The notes: a model not told the origin generated them from the sequence alone. Counted from the stretch's first letter, positions 7,156 through 14,597 are shown. The stretch is DNA of 16,128 nucleotides from Acidobacteriota bacterium (GCA_030614585.1 JAUWTT010000028.1:1-16128), one strand, 5' to 3'. Numbers and translations: made by a program.

Positions 7156-8376
7156 ATGAGAAAGCTGACCGGATTAGCGCTGGTGTTTGTCGCTCTGGCC
7201 GCATTTGTGTATTTCTACGAGATTGCTGGTGAAGAAGGAAGAAAGGACGCCAGAGAATTGGAAGAGAGCCTCTTCCAAGTTGAGGAGGATGAGATAGTAG
7301 CACTGAGCATTGCTCTCACGGGAACTGATCCAGTTAGGTTGAAGAAGTCCGACGACAAGTGGATTCTCGAAGCCCCGATAGAGGCTTCCGCCGACGAGGC
7401 AACGGTCGATTCGCTGTTGAGTAGCATCGACAGAGCCAAGAGAGCCAAGACCTTTGACGACACCGAGGGAGAACTCGAGGCCTACGGATTGGGCAGTCCT
7501 CAAGCAAGCCTGAGTGTCGAGACTGAGGGGGGAACGAAGGTTCTCGACTTTGGGATTAGGGACTATACCGGCGGCCAGATCTACGTCCGCTTTGCAGAAG
7601 AGCAGACAGTGTATCTTACCTCCACCTCTCTGCTGACTTCGCTCGAGAAGGATCTGCTCGACTGGAGGAATAAGGATGCGATGTCGTTCGACCATGGACG
7701 CGTCGAGGAGATACAGATCGAAAGGTCCATGGATCGAGTTGAGCTGGTAAGAAAAGACGAGACCTGGTTGCTGAAATCCCCCGTTAGCGAAAAGGCTGAT
7801 GACGGTAAAGTGAGTAGTCTGTTGTCCTTGCTCGAATCTGCAAAGGCCGTGACGTTCATTGCTGAGGAAGCGGAGCACTTGGGCGAATATGGGTTGCAGG
7901 ATCCCAAAGTGATCGTTCGTGTTCGCGAAGCAGGCGAAGAGGCTTGGCGGCAGCTGGAGGTGGGCTCACAGGCAGGCGGCACGAGTGGCGAAGATGGAAC
8001 CTGGTTTGCCAGGGATCCACAGAGGACCTCGGTCTTCACTCTCAAACAAGATCTTCTGGATGGTCCCGAACAGGATGTCTGGGAATTTCGGGACAAGGAT
8101 GTCATCGACGTGATGCAGGACGAAGTTCAGAGGCTGGCAATTAGGCAGAAGGATAGCGAGATCGTTCTGCGCCGGGAGGACTATAACTGGATTGTGGAGA
8201 GTCCGGGCGACTTCAAAGACAAGGACGCAAAGTCCTACAAGATTTGGTACCCGATCGACGACATCGAATTCGAGTCGATCGATGATCAACCAGGGGCAAT
8301 ACCTGATCCTGATGTGGAGATTCTCATTACGCTTGTTGACGGCACCACTCGCACGTACCGGTTCCAGCAGGAGTGA
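7156..8376 (+). CDS. DUF4340-domain protein, C-terminus cut by an in-frame TGA
   Basis: Encodes 406 residues up to the first stop: a short N-terminal membrane anchor (about 5-22), then three tandem DUF4340-type units. The units begin near 39, 171 and 311, each with a strand-rich pattern such as W-I/L-x-x-P, SLLSxxxxAKAxTF, and xxYGLxxP. Residues 69-115 and 204-250 align closely. DUF4340 proteins usually follow GldG-like genes in ABC operons; the function is unknown, and a periplasmic accessory role is inferred. The ATG at 7156 is preferred over an earlier in-frame ATG at 7108 because GGAG (7145-7148) is 7 bases upstream and the signal-anchor starts right there. The third unit stops early at TGA 8374-8376, yet the same frame continues with sensible codons to 8481. 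The gene may be mutated, mis-sequenced or read through. Confidence 0.85.
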   Translation: MRKLTGLALVFVALAAFVYFYEIAGEEGRKDARELEESLFQVEEDEIVALSIALTGTDPVRLKKSDDKWILEAPIEASADEATVDSLLSSIDRAKRAKTFDDTEGELEAYGLGSPQASLSVETEGGTKVLDFGIRDYTGGQIYVRFAEEQTVYLTSTSLLTSLEKDLLDWRNKDAMSFDHGRVEEIQIERSMDRVELVRKDETWLLKSPVSEKADDGKVSSLLSLLESAKAVTFIAEEAEHLGEYGLQDPKVIVRVREAGEEAWRQLEVGSQAGGTSGEDGTWFARDPQRTSVFTLKQDLLDGPEQDVWEFRDKDVIDVMQDEVQRLAIRQKDSEIVLRREDYNWIVESPGDFKDKDAKSYKIWYPIDDIEFESIDDQPGAIPDPDVEILITLVDGTTRTYRFQQE

Positions 8377-8481
8377 GAAGCCTATTTGGCTGTGAAGGTA
8401 GACTCGGGACAAAAGGGAGAGATTTCAGGCGAGGACTTCAAAAAACTGAAAGTCACGCCTGAAGAGATTGTAGGTGAATAG
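8377..8481 (+). pseudogene. In-frame continuation of the DUF4340 gene after the TGA
   Basis: After TGA 8374-8376 the same reading frame stays open for 34 codons until TAG at 8479-8481. It starts EAYLAVKVDSGQ and contains GEISGEDFKKL. Units 1 and 2 of the upstream protein have an equivalent segment at the same place (IYVRFAEEQTVYLTSTSLL and TWFARDPQRTSVFTLKQDLL). This piece is therefore the missing end of unit 3 and not random sequence. It has no start or SD of its own. A single base change (for example CGA or TGG to TGA) or a sequence error would explain it. Confidence 0.7.
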
Positions 8482-8968
8482 AGGAAGGATCCCTTCTTCT
8501 TTGATGTGTCCTTGGTGGCAAATCCAACATCCGAGAATCCTCACAGAGGAGATTCATCAGCTTCCAGAGATGCGCGGGAGCTAAGGGGCGTGTCGCCCAA
8601 ATCGCAACAGGCCCAATTCCCAAATCCCAAGAACCAATTCCCAATTGGATCCAAACTTCAAACTCCATTTCAGGAACCATCTAACCTACTGAGATATAGG
8701 CGGTTAAAAGCTCTGTGGAAGTCGAGATATTGAGTTCATTGAATCGACCTTGTTTGAGATTTGGTGTTTGGTACTTGGGATTTGGGCGTGGGGCCGATTT
8801 CGGCAACACGCCCTAAAGCGCTCGCCTCCGAAATTGAATATCCTGTAGAATTTGAACACGTTTCAATGGTTGACAACTTGATCCCGGAGCGGTGGTTGGG
8901 CACAATGTGTGGATTGCGATAAAGCATTTCTCGGCGAAGTGCCGGTGACCTGAAAGTAACCTGAAGAC
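8482..8968. other. 487-bp gene-free spacer before aceE
   Basis: No convincing coding frame on either strand. It holds a degenerate 9-bp-period segment at 8496-8519 (CTTTGATGTGTCCTTGGTGG), the inverted-repeat element at 8586-8813, a TAGAAT at 8846-8851, a perfect -35-like TTGACA at 8870-8875 without a well-spaced -10, and a direct repeat of ACCTGAA (8948-8954 and 8959-8965) just ahead of aceE. The aceE promoter is presumably in the right part but cannot be fixed. Confidence 0.55.
8586..8813. repeat. MITE-like element with 19-bp imperfect terminal inverted repeats
   Basis: The left end GGGCGTGTCGCCCAAATCG (8586-8604) and the reverse complement of the right end (8813-8795) agree at 17 of 19 bases. 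Inside, CCCAAATCCCAAG (8619-8631) is exactly inverted at 8774-8786, and the match runs to 17 of 18 with the next bases. The left arm reads as heptamers of the CCCAATT/CCCAAAT type. The right end alone folds well: GGGCGTG (8784-8790) pairs with CACGCCC (8807-8813) around an inner GCCG/CGGC stem. TAA flanks both sides, separated from the left end by one G, as a weak hint of target duplication. There is no transposase. It could be a non-autonomous element or a folded repeat of another origin. Confidence 0.5.
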
Positions 8969-11671
8969 ATGGCTGACGCTATAGAAAAGACGAGGCAGAA
9001 GGAACTCTTCGACTTGGAAGCTCTCGAGACTAAAGAGTGGTTGGAGTCTCTGGAGCATGTACTGCTGGAAAGTGGGCCTGAGCGCGTTGTGCAGCTTCTG
9101 AGGGAGTTGGGGCTCTATGCAACACGTAGAGGAGTGAAGCTCCCTTTTACGGCTAACACCCCGTATATCAATACTATTCCGGTGGAAGATCAGCTTGCCT
9201 ATCCAGGGAATCGCGAGATTGAAAGGCGAATTAAGAGCCTGGTGCGCTGGAACGCGATGGCCATGGTTGTGCGTGCGAACCGGGAAGACGACGACCTTGG
9301 AGGACACATCTCCACTTATGCTTCGGCGGCAACCCTGTATGAAGTGGCTTTTAACCACTTCTTCCGCGGGCCGGATCACGAGTGCGGCGGCGACCTCGTC
9401 TATTTTCAGGGCCATGCTTCCCCGGGAGTCTACTCCCGGGCCTTTATGGAGGGTCGCCTTTCCCGCAAACAACTTGAGAATTTCAGAAGGGAACTACAGC
9501 CTGCGGGAGGCCTTTCCTCATATCCACACCCTTGGTTGATGCCGGAGTTTTGGCAGTTTCCCACGGTCTCAATGGGTTTGGGCCCCATAACGGCCATTTA
9601 CCAGGCCCGGTTCAGTCGATACTTGGAGAACCGCGGGCTCATACCTAAGACTGACGCCAAGGTCTGGGCCTTTCTTGGGGATGGAGAAACTGATGAACCT
9701 GAGTCAACGGGTTCGATCAGTCTGGCCGCTCGCGAGGGACTCGATAACCTGATTTTTGTTGTCAACTGCAACCTACAGCGCCTGGATGGACCGGTTCGAG
9801 GAAACGGGAAGATTATCCAGGAACTGGAGGCCTTGTTCAGAGGGGCCGGCTGGAATGTCATCAAGGTCATTTGGGGAAGCGAGTGGGATCATCTGCTCGA
9901 GAAGGACCAGAATGGTCTGCTCGTCAGGCGCATGGAGGAGGTTGTCGACGGTCAGTATCAGAAGTACAGCGTCGAAAGTGGTGCCTTCATCCGCGACGAC
10001 TTTTTCGGAAAGTATCCGGAGCTCAGGAAACTTGTCGAACACTTGTCAGATGAAGAGTTGTGGCGCCTGAAACGAGGCGGGCACGATCCAGTCAAGCTCT
10101 ATGCCGCCTTTGATGCAGCCGTGAAGCATCAAGGCGCTCCTACGGTCATTCTTGCTAAGACGGTCAAGGGTTACGGGCTGGGCGAAGCCGGAGAAGGGAA
10201 GAACATCACCCACCAGCAGAAGAAGTTGAACGAAGCTGAGCTCAGGCATTTCAGGGACCGTTTTGGCGTGCCGATTTCGGATGAGGCAGTTAGCCGTGCT
10301 CCGTTCTACAGGCCACCGGACAGCAGTCCGGAGATTCAATACGTTCAGGAGAGGCGGAAAAGGCTCGGCGGCTACCTGCCGACGAGAAGAGTCAACTGTG
10401 AACCGATCAAGACTCCGCCGGAGGAGCTCTTTGCAGAATTCTACAGCGGAACGGGCGGTAGAGAAGTCTCTACGACGATGGTGGTTGTCCGACTGATTGC
10501 CAAGCTCCTGAGAGATAAGAGCATTGGCGACCTTATTGTGCCTATCATTCCAGACGAAGCGCGCACTTTTGGCCTCGAAGCTCTATTCTCTCAAGTCGGT
10601 ATCTACTCTAGTAAGGGGCAGCTGTATGAACCTGTTGATGCCGGCGGATTGATGTATTACAAGGAGACCAGAAGCGGTCAGATTCTCGAGGAGGGAATCA
10701 CTGAGGCAGGCTCTATGAGTTCGTTCATAGCGGCCGGTACGGCGTATGCGACTCACGGCATCAATTCGATTCCGTTCTTTCTTCTGTACTCGATGTTTGG
10801 GTTCCAGAGGATAGGCGACCTTATTTGGTTGGCTGGAGACGTATGCTGTAAGGGATTTCTGGTTGGCGCGACTTCCGGTCGAACAACTCTGAACGGAGAG
10901 GGGTTACAACACGAGGATGGCCATAGCCATCTGTTGGCCTATCCTGTTCCCAACCTGCTTGCCTATGATCCGGCGTTTGCATATGAGATCGGAGTGATTG
11001 TGCGCTCCGGCATCGAGCGGATGTACGAAAATCAGGAAGACATCTTTTATTATCTGACGGTAGGAAACGAAAACTACGACCAGCCGCCACTTCCGGAGAA
11101 CGATCGAACCGCTATTAAAGAGGGAATTGTGAGGGGCATCTACCGGTTCCGGGCTTCGGAAAAGGTAAAGCCGAAACTCAAAGTGGATTTACTTGGGAGT
11201 GGAGCGATCATGAATTGCGTGCTTCGAGCCCAGGAACTTCTTGAAGAAGATTTTGGGGTTGCCGCAGATGTCTGGAGTGTCACGAGTTACAAAGGGCTTC
11301 ATCAGGACGGACTCGAGGTTGCGCGTTGGAACCTCCTCCATCCCTCCAAGAAACCAAAAGTCGCGTATCTTACTCGGGCCCTTTCGAACAGCTCTGGTGT
11401 CTACGTTGCAGCATCCGATTATGTGAAAGCTTTACCTGAGTCGGTGTCTCAGTGGATACCGGGTCGCTTGATCTCTCTTGGAACCGACGGCTTCGGACGG
11501 AGTGAAACGAGAGAGGCTTTGCGAGATTTCTTTGAGGTTGATGAGCAACATATCGTCCTGGCCGCGTTGGCCGGTCTGTTCCGGGAAGGGAAGATCGAGG
11601 CAAAAACGGTGCAGGGTGCGATCAAGAAACTGGGGATAGACCCAAACAAAGCGAATCCGCTCCTGAGCTAA
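8969..11671 (+). CDS. aceE: Pyruvate dehydrogenase E1 component, homodimeric type (AceE)
   Basis: Thiamine-diphosphate enzyme of 900 residues that decarboxylates pyruvate and passes the acetyl group to lipoyl-E2, in the cytoplasmic pyruvate dehydrogenase complex. Length fits the homodimeric family (E. coli 887). Visible features are ANTPYINTIP (62-71), the GGHISTYASAATLYE segment (111-125), YFQGHASPG (145-153, His149), the ThDP/Mg motif starting GDGETDEPE (237-245) and closing NCNLQRLDGPVRGN (266-279), and the late EGLQHEDGHSH segment of the pyrimidine domain. The ATG at 8969 is the only good start; SD is weak (GAAG). aceF follows after 68 bases, so the pair is probably one operon. The E3 gene is not adjacent. 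Confidence 0.96.
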   Translation: MADAIEKTRQKELFDLEALETKEWLESLEHVLLESGPERVVQLLRELGLYATRRGVKLPFTANTPYINTIPVEDQLAYPGNREIERRIKSLVRWNAMAMVVRANREDDDLGGHISTYASAATLYEVAFNHFFRGPDHECGGDLVYFQGHASPGVYSRAFMEGRLSRKQLENFRRELQPAGGLSSYPHPWLMPEFWQFPTVSMGLGPITAIYQARFSRYLENRGLIPKTDAKVWAFLGDGETDEPESTGSISLAAREGLDNLIFVVNCNLQRLDGPVRGNGKIIQELEALFRGAGWNVIKVIWGSEWDHLLEKDQNGLLVRRMEEVVDGQYQKYSVESGAFIRDDFFGKYPELRKLVEHLSDEELWRLKRGGHDPVKLYAAFDAAVKHQGAPTVILAKTVKGYGLGEAGEGKNITHQQKKLNEAELRHFRDRFGVPISDEAVSRAPFYRPPDSSPEIQYVQERRKRLGGYLPTRRVNCEPIKTPPEELFAEFYSGTGGREVSTTMVVVRLIAKLLRDKSIGDLIVPIIPDEARTFGLEALFSQVGIYSSKGQLYEPVDAGGLMYYKETRSGQILEEGITEAGSMSSFIAAGTAYATHGINSIPFFLLYSMFGFQRIGDLIWLAGDVCCKGFLVGATSGRTTLNGEGLQHEDGHSHLLAYPVPNLLAYDPAFAYEIGVIVRSGIERMYENQEDIFYYLTVGNENYDQPPLPENDRTAIKEGIVRGIYRFRASEKVKPKLKVDLLGSGAIMNCVLRAQELLEEDFGVAADVWSVTSYKGLHQDGLEVARWNLLHPSKKPKVAYLTRALSNSSGVYVAASDYVKALPESVSQWIPGRLISLGTDGFGRSETREALRDFFEVDEQHIVLAALAGLFREGKIEAKTVQGAIKKLGIDPNKANPLLS

Positions 11672-11739
11672 GCGCGGTCAAGAAGCCTATCGAGACCCTG
11701 ACAGCGGCGCACTGAAAATGGGCAGAAACGGGAAGAGTT

Positions 11740-13071
11740 ATGGCCACAAAATTCAATCTACCTCCTCTAGGCGAAAACATCGAACAGGGTGACGTTGTCA
11801 GTGTCCTCGTGAAGGTGGGTGACGTGCTCGTCGAGGGTCAGGCGATTTTGGAACTCGAGACCGACAAAGCGATGGTGGAAGTCCCCAGTGAGGTTTCGGG
11901 GAAGGTGCAGAAGATCCATGTCGCAAATGGTGATTCCGTCAAGGTGGGGCAGCTGATTCTTACGGTCGCATCTGACTCTTCGGCTAAGGATGCTGAAAGC
12001 GATGCCACGGGTGAAGCTGAGGAGCCGGAGACATCGGAACCTGAGAAGGTGGAGGTGGTACCTGATCAGGTTGAAAAGACCGAGGAACCAAGTCCCCGCG
12101 GTAAAGAGGATCCTGTTGGTGATGTCGTCGATTTCCGAAAGCGCAAGACAATTGAGATCGGTCCGAGAGCACTGAAATCTGTGCCTGCTTCCCCTGCGGT
12201 AAGGCGGTTTGCGCGGGAGATCGGAGTCGATATCTCGAAGGTATCGGGGTCGGGACCTAGAGGCCGAATCTCTGTCGAAGACGTCAAGAATTATGTGAAG
12301 GCGGCGCAAGCTAAGCGGTCGGCTCCCCAGCCTGGAAGTGCCCCGGCTCTTCCTGATTTCTCGCGATTTGGGGAGATAACTCGTGAACCGTTCAGTAATG
12401 TACGCCGGGCCACGGCCGAGCACTTGAGTACGGCCTGGGCAAATGTCGCCCATGTCACAAATCACGACATTGCCGACGTGACACGGCTGGAAGAACTGCG
12501 GAAGCGCTTCTCTGAGAGAGTCGAATCCGCTGGGGGTAAGTTGACGGTCACTGCGATCGCTTTGAAAATAGCGGCCGCAGCGCTCAAGGCTTTCCCAAAA
12601 TTCAATGCCGGCATCGATGTAGCAAATCAGGAAATCATCTACAAGAACTACTTCAATATCGGGGTGGCGGTTGACACCGAGCGCGGCTTGCTGGTGCCGG
12701 TTGTCCGTGACGTCGATAAGAAGAGCATCGTTCAGCTGTCGGTAGAACTTAAGGGGTTTGCCGAAAAAGCTCGCGCCGCGAAGATTTCACTGGATGATTT
12801 GCAAGGGGGCTGTTTCACCATCACCAACTTGGGCGGTATCGGTGGTACCAATTTCACGCCCATTGTGAACTACCCTGAAGTTGCGATTCTCGGTCTCTCG
12901 CGTTCGTCTATTCAACCAGTTTTTGTGGATGGAGAGTTTGAACCGAGGCGCATCTTGCCACTCTCTCTCTCGTACGACCACCGTCTCATCGACGGTGCGG
13001 ATGCAGCGCGATTCCTTCGCTGGGTCGCTAATGCGTTTGAAGAACCCTTCCTCTTGGCGCTTGAAAGCTGA
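11740..13071 (+). CDS. aceF: Dihydrolipoyl acetyltransferase, pyruvate dehydrogenase E2 (AceF)
   Basis: E2 core protein of 443 residues; accepts the acetyl group from E1 on a lipoyl lysine and transfers it to CoA. One lipoyl domain (about 1-77) carries the attachment lysine K43 in ETDKAMVEV. A Glu/Pro-rich linker (about 83-128) follows, then a peripheral subunit-binding domain (about 150-190: ASPAVRRFAREIGVDISKVSG plus GPRGRISVEDV), a Lys/Ala/Pro linker, and the catalytic domain (about 210-443) with SYDHRLIDG, where His414 and Asp418 are the active-site pair. A single lipoyl domain contrasts with the three of E. coli. The ATG at 11740 has GGAAGAG just upstream. Position directly after aceE supports pyruvate, not 2-oxoglutarate, as substrate. 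Confidence 0.95.
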   Translation: MATKFNLPPLGENIEQGDVVSVLVKVGDVLVEGQAILELETDKAMVEVPSEVSGKVQKIHVANGDSVKVGQLILTVASDSSAKDAESDATGEAEEPETSEPEKVEVVPDQVEKTEEPSPRGKEDPVGDVVDFRKRKTIEIGPRALKSVPASPAVRRFAREIGVDISKVSGSGPRGRISVEDVKNYVKAAQAKRSAPQPGSAPALPDFSRFGEITREPFSNVRRATAEHLSTAWANVAHVTNHDIADVTRLEELRKRFSERVESAGGKLTVTAIALKIAAAALKAFPKFNAGIDVANQEIIYKNYFNIGVAVDTERGLLVPVVRDVDKKSIVQLSVELKGFAEKARAAKISLDDLQGGCFTITNLGGIGGTNFTPIVNYPEVAILGLSRSSIQPVFVDGEFEPRRILPLSLSYDHRLIDGADAARFLRWVANAFEEPFLLALES

Positions 13072-13090
13072 GCAGCTAAACAGAAAGCTA

Positions 13091-13157
13091 ACCACCAAGA
13101 CACCAAGGGCACCAAGCAAAACAGCTCGACCTCCGGAATTCTTTGTGTCTTGGTGGT
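13091..13157. repeat. Inverted 9-bp-period repeat between convergent genes
   Basis: ACCACCAAGACACCAAG (13091-13107) is inverted at 13141-13157 with 16 of 17 matches, separated by 33 bases. The left copy continues as GGCACCAAG, showing the 9-base period. It lies between aceF and lepB, which end towards each other, so the stem could act as a bidirectional transcription barrier. No T-run accompanies it on either side. Confidence 0.65.
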
Positions 13158-13168
13158 GAATCTTCCAA

Positions 13169-13224
13169 ACCGTTCACCGTTCACCGATAACCGATCACCG
13201 TTAACCGATTACCGATTACCGGTT
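13169..13224. repeat. Eight tandem ACCGATT-type heptamers
   Basis: Eight consecutive 7-base units, each starting ACCG and varying only in the last three bases (GTTC, GTTC, GATA, GATC, GTTA, GATT, GATT, GGTT after ACC). Period is exact over 56 bases, then decays. This is the longest and cleanest copy of the heptamer family seen at 1-23, 223-259 and 2221-2241. It lies 14 bases before the 3' end of lepB. Confidence 0.8.
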
Positions 13225-13237
13225 CGTCGTTCACAGT

Positions 13238-13978
13238 TTATTCAACCAAGTGGCCCATACGGCTCCATCGCGTACGCGTAAAGAAGAACACGATACGCTC
13301 CAGGTAGAGCTTGGCCATTTCCGGCAAGGTGGTCTTGAGGTAGGCATCCGAGTCGTCTTCATAGGACCAGAAGACTACGACCGGTCGCCCTACCACGTAT
13401 TCCTCAGGAAGGAAGCCGAAATAGCGGCTGTCGGCCGAATCGTCCCGGTTATCGCCCATCATGAAATAGTGACCATCGGGAATCGTTACCGGCCCGTAGT
13501 TGTCCCGCTGAAAGTCAAACGAGAAGAAATGAGCGTTGCCGGCGTCTTTGCCGTTTTCAAAGTCACTGTGATACTTGTACGGCTCAACCAGCGGCTCCCC
13601 GTTGACATGGACCTCTTTGTTTCGAATCTCCAATGTCTCACCCGGGAGGCCGATGGCCCTTTTCACATAGAGAACCTCAGGTTCGTCAGGATACTTGAAG
13701 ACAACTATGTCGCCTCGCTGCAGGTGATGAGCAGGTGCGAGAGGCACGCCCGGGATGAAGCTATTTCGATACGTGAACTTGTCAATCAGCAATCGATCTC
13801 CGACCAGTATGGTTGGTTCCATTGACGGGGTTGGAACCGTCATCGGATGAACCACGTAGGTGGTCACGAAAAGGGCGATAATCGTGCAATAGACCGTCGC
13901 AATGAAATACTCTCGCAACGTGCTGTACTGCTGCTGAGTGGACTCTTCTTGATCCTTCTCTTTTTCTTTCTTCGCCAT
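13238..13978 (-). CDS. lepB: Signal peptidase I (LepB)
   Basis: Inner-membrane serine protease of 246 residues that cuts signal peptides from exported proteins. The N-terminus is Lys/Glu/Gln-rich and cytoplasmic, followed by one membrane segment (about 25-43). The catalytic Ser52 is in PTPSMEPT (50-56), LIDKFTYR (64-71) is box C-like, and the general base Lys106 is in VKRAIGLPGE (105-114). Box E reads MGDNRDDSADSRYFG (174-188). The order and spacing match the S26 family. Only the one N-terminal anchor is clear; a hydrophobic patch near 228-233 is short. The start ATG at 13978 has AGGA (13986-13983) a few bases before it. Transcribed in the same direction as folK and lptD, 109 bases after folK. 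Confidence 0.96.
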   Translation of the reverse strand: MAKKEKEKDQEESTQQQYSTLREYFIATVYCTIIALFVTTYVVHPMTVPTPSMEPTILVGDRLLIDKFTYRNSFIPGVPLAPAHHLQRGDIVVFKYPDEPEVLYVKRAIGLPGETLEIRNKEVHVNGEPLVEPYKYHSDFENGKDAGNAHFFSFDFQRDNYGPVTIPDGHYFMMGDNRDDSADSRYFGFLPEEYVVGRPVVVFWSYEDDSDAYLKTTLPEMAKLYLERIVFFFTRTRWSRMGHLVE

Positions 13979-13989
13979 AAAGTCCTAGA

Positions 13990-14019
13990 ATTATAAACTA
14001 CCGAACCTCAAAAGGTTAA
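13990..14019 (-). promoter_or_regulatory. Possible sigma70 promoter for lepB
   Basis: On the minus strand a perfect TATAAT lies at 13995-13990, with TTAACC (14019-14014, 4 of 6 matches to TTGACA) 18 bases upstream. The start point would be about 13983, only about 5 bases before the ATG and inside the AGGA sequence, so the transcript would have almost no leader. Promoter and SD cannot both be fully used as drawn. Confidence 0.4.
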
Positions 14020-14087
14020 CGTTGGGCTGACGCCACCCTTCTATTCTAGCCGAATGTTGACTCGGATTCGTCTTGAGGTCTCGCAGG

Positions 14088-14597
14088 TCAGTCCCAATCC
14101 TGTTCGATCTTCCTCACCCAGGACAAGTCCTGACACTGTTCCAGCATCCGGCTCACCGTGTTCCCGGTAACAGGATCCACAAAGCTGGGTGCAATCTCAG
14201 TTAGTGGGACAAGGACGAAACGTCTTTCCAATCTTCTCGGGTGAGGAACCTGCAAGTGGTCCAAGTCGATAACTTTTCGACCAAAGAAGACGATGTCGAT
14301 ATCGATAAGCCTGGGTCCATTTTGGTGCGTTTTGAGCCGGCCAAGTTGACCCTCTGCCATTAGACAACGCTCGAGCAGTTGTTCAGGTTCCAAGCTGCAA
14401 ACGATTTCACAGGCCAGATTCACGAAGTCAGGCTGGTCTCGGATTCCGACCGGCTCTGTTTCATACAGAGAGGAGCTTCGTTTGACCACCAAACTCGTCC
14501 CTTGAAGCAGCGAAAGCGCCATTTTCAAGTTCTCTCGCCGCGCTCCCAGGTTCGAGCCAATTGAGAGGAAGACTCTGTGATCGTTCGTCAAACGCAT
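14088..14597 (-). CDS. folK: HPPK: 6-hydroxymethyl-7,8-dihydropterin pyrophosphokinase (FolK)
   Basis: Cytoplasmic folate-synthesis enzyme that transfers pyrophosphate from ATP to 6-hydroxymethyl-7,8-dihydropterin. From the chosen ATG it has 169 residues, near the usual 160. Family hallmarks: FLSIGSNLGARRENL near the N-terminus, YETEPVGIRDQPDFVNLAC (pterin side), GPRLIDIDIVFFG (the Asp-x-Asp metal ligands), and VPHPRRLERRFVLVPLTEIAP. The open frame extends 27 codons further up to 14678, but those codons lie in a degenerate 9-bp-period repeat and precede the fold, so the ATG at 14597 is preferred; its SD is weak (GGAA). Downstream of lptD and upstream of lepB, same strand. Confidence 0.93.
   Translation of the reverse strand: MRLTNDHRVFLSIGSNLGARRENLKMALSLLQGTSLVVKRSSSLYETEPVGIRDQPDFVNLACEIVCSLEPEQLLERCLMAEGQLGRLKTHQNGPRLIDIDIVFFGRKVIDLDHLQVPHPRRLERRFVLVPLTEIAPSFVDPVTGNTVSRMLEQCQDLSWVRKIEQDWD

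Noticed and set aside
8374..8395. Selenocysteine codon at the DUF4340 TGA
   Set aside because: DUF4340 is not a known selenoprotein family, the repeat units have no Cys at that place, and the downstream stem is only 4 bp.
8506..8733. Open frames on both strands in the spacer before aceE
   Set aside because: They lie mostly inside the inverted-repeat element; no SD and no recognisable motif.
8870..8898. Sigma70 promoter with perfect TTGACA ahead of aceE
   Set aside because: The bases at 16-18 bp spacing do not resemble a -10 box.
13169..13224. CRISPR-like array
   Set aside because: Units are 7 bp in direct contact with no spacers, so this is a short tandem repeat; no cas gene is near.
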